This document shows, one piece after another, positions 63,013-64,000 of a stretch of DNA of 64,000 nucleotides. Position numbers and translations under genes: made by a program. Under the pieces are notes generated by a model that was not told the DNA's origin, made no database searches, and was given only the letters and a program-made list of their open reading frames with translations. The first letter of the stretch is position 1. Every line of letters starts with the position of its first letter. The DNA is from an uncultured Geobacteraceae bacterium (lineage in GTDB: Bacteria > Desulfobacterota > Desulfuromonadia > Geobacterales > Pseudopelobacteraceae), in assembly GCA_903901875.1 (NCBI GenBank), contig CAIUSO010000038.1, positions 1 through 64,000 of the forward strand. The letters run 5' to 3'.

Positions 63013-64000
63013 TCAGGCTGGGGTCGTTTTTTCACGGCGGAGCAGGTCTCCTGCCGTAACCGGAAAGGGGACCGTCAACAGAATCCGTTGATTCGGGTTG
63101 GCTGCCGCCGCCGGAACGGCCGCCCCATGGTCCGGCAGAAGCAGGAACTGCCCCAGAGTCAGGGCGTTGCTCGCCATTTTGGGGCCGATGACTTCAAGCA
63201 GTTCGCCCGATGCGATCCGGTTCCGCACGTTGATCAGAACGGTCCCGTCACTTCGCACTTCGTGGACGACGCCGACAAAATCGTGGCTTCGGATGTAGGC
63301 GGACTGGTACTCCTGGCCGACGTTGCGGGGTTGGCCGAAGAGAAAGCCGGTGGTATACCCCCGGTGACTCAGTTTGGCCAGTTCGTCAAGCCACTGGGGA
63401 CGGCAGTGCCACCCCTCCGGGTTATCCAGATATTCGTCCAGGGCCTGGCGGTAGACCCGCAGCACCGATGCCACGTAATTGATCCCCTTCATGCGCCCTT
63501 CGATCTTGAGGGAATGGACACCGCTTTCCACCAGGGCCGGTATCTGCTCAACCAGACAGAGATCACGGGAGTTGAAGATGAAGGTCCCCCCCTGATCCTC
63601 CAGAACCGGGAAATATTCACCGGGACGGGACTCTTCCACCAGGTGGTAACTCCAGCGGCAGGGGTGGGTACACTCCCCCTGATTGGCATCCCGGCCGGTC
63701 AGCATGCTGGAAATCAGGCAGCGTCCCGAATAGGAGATGCAGAGGGCCCCATGGACGAACGCCTCGAACTCCATCCCCGGAACCTGGGCAACCGTTTCCC
63801 TGATGTTGTCCAGAGTCATTTCCCGGGCCAGGTTGATCCGCCGTACCCCCTGTTCCTGCCAGAAACGGGCCGAGCGCCAGTTGATGGTGTTGGCCTGGGT
63901 GGAAAGATGCAGTTCCCGGTGGGGGGAGATCTGTCGCGCCAGATGGACCACCCCCGGATCGGCAACGATATAGGCGTCGAAGGGGAGTGGTGCCAGGGAT
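63013..64000 (-). CDS. Peptidase U32 family protein, N-terminus outside window
   Basis: At least 328 residues, open to the window edge (first full codon 63999-63997; frame reads SLAPLPFDAYIVADPGVVHLARQ). The U32 signature is visible: FVHGALCISYSGRCLISSMLTGRDANQGECTHPCRW, with the cysteines that bind an Fe-S cluster. Members act as rRNA or tRNA hydroxylases (RlhA, TrhP) or as collagenase-like peptidases. The C-terminal part (LLEVIGPKM...) resembles the RNA-binding-like tail of RlhA/YhbU-type members. A GTG at 63951 is internal and not the start. Confidence 0.9.
   Translation of the reverse strand, partial: SLAPLPFDAYIVADPGVVHLARQISPHRELHLSTQANTINWRSARFWQEQGVRRINLAREMTLDNIRETVAQVPGMEFEAFVHGALCISYSGRCLISSMLTGRDANQGECTHPCRWSYHLVEESRPGEYFPVLEDQGGTFIFNSRDLCLVEQIPALVESGVHSLKIEGRMKGINYVASVLRVYRQALDEYLDNPEGWHCRPQWLDELAKLSHRGYTTGFLFGQPRNVGQEYQSAYIRSHDFVGVVHEVRSDGTVLINVRNRIASGELLEVIGPKMASNALTLGQFLLLPDHGAAVPAAAANPNQRILLTVPFPVTAGDLLRREKTTPA

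Overview
The window looks like chromosome from a member of the Geobacterales (Geobacter / Trichlorobacter / Pelobacter propionicus group). The evidence is gene content rather than a search: an LL-diaminopimelate aminotransferase (DapL) lysine route, a periplasmic Hyb-type uptake NiFe hydrogenase under an apparent sigma-54 promoter, two NtrC-family regulators, type IV pilus ATPases, bacteriohemerythrin, a VC_2705-type acetate-like symporter pair, a heme b synthase-like radical SAM enzyme and a small Cys-rich SAP protein of a kind seen in Geobacter.

Region 1 (1 to about 12,840) is an integrative element, cut by the left edge of the window, abutting the 3' end of a tRNA-Phe gene. From the tRNA inward it carries a tyrosine integrase, a ribbon-helix-helix protein, a divergent AlpA/Xis-like HTH protein, a Toprim-DUF3987 primase-like protein, a small zinc-binding protein and a GPK-rich unknown protein. 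This resembles P4-like satellites or small integrative elements. Its cargo is a four-gene, translationally coupled operon on the minus strand: a papain-like (C39-like) putative cysteine peptidase, a 59-residue protein missed by size cut-offs, a type III-like Mod methyltransferase and a Res helicase-nuclease. The peptidase plus small protein joined to a restriction system is the best candidate here for an undescribed system.

Region 2 (12.8 to 24.1 kb) is mainly housekeeping: radical SAM (AhbD-like), PpiD/SurA-like chaperone, purC, SAP protein, then a minus-strand group (HD hydrolase, Lon-family protease, bacteriohemerythrin), a divergent NAD-dependent DNA ligase-like gene and a DUF1847 protein. 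Region 3 (24.1 to 31 kb) is a compact minus-strand run: trmB, DUF4212 and sodium:solute symporter, a DUF294-like protein that has lost its catalytic aspartates, a TIM-barrel isomerase, TonB and cobyrinate a,c-diamide synthase.

Region 4 (31 to 44.5 kb) has a two-component pair whose kinase lacks an ATPase domain, the dapA-dapB-dapL lysine/peptidoglycan cluster, then envelope genes (Big_2 lipoprotein, beta-barrel, class A PBP, HEAGH membrane protein, Bax inhibitor-1 family) and a cohesin-like lipoprotein. Region 5 (44.8 to 50.7 kb) has mutS2 convergent with a minus-strand rluA-like gene, a sensor kinase and a sigma-54 regulator. Region 6 (50.7 to 56.8 kb) is the hydrogenase operon hybOABCD, preceded by a cluster of perfect palindromes and a textbook -24/-12 promoter. 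Region 7 (56.9 to 64 kb) has an RhlE-type helicase, moaC, pilT, a degenerate GspE/PilB-like protein, dnaB and a U32 peptidase-family gene that runs off the right edge.

Three families of dispersed or tandem repeats occur between genes: a 117-bp two-hairpin element (two full copies, one partial, with paired base changes that keep a stem), a 20-bp perfect palindrome (four copies), and a composite 210-bp structure at 17.1 to 17.3 kb. Functions are assigned from recognisable motifs only; no similarity search was run.
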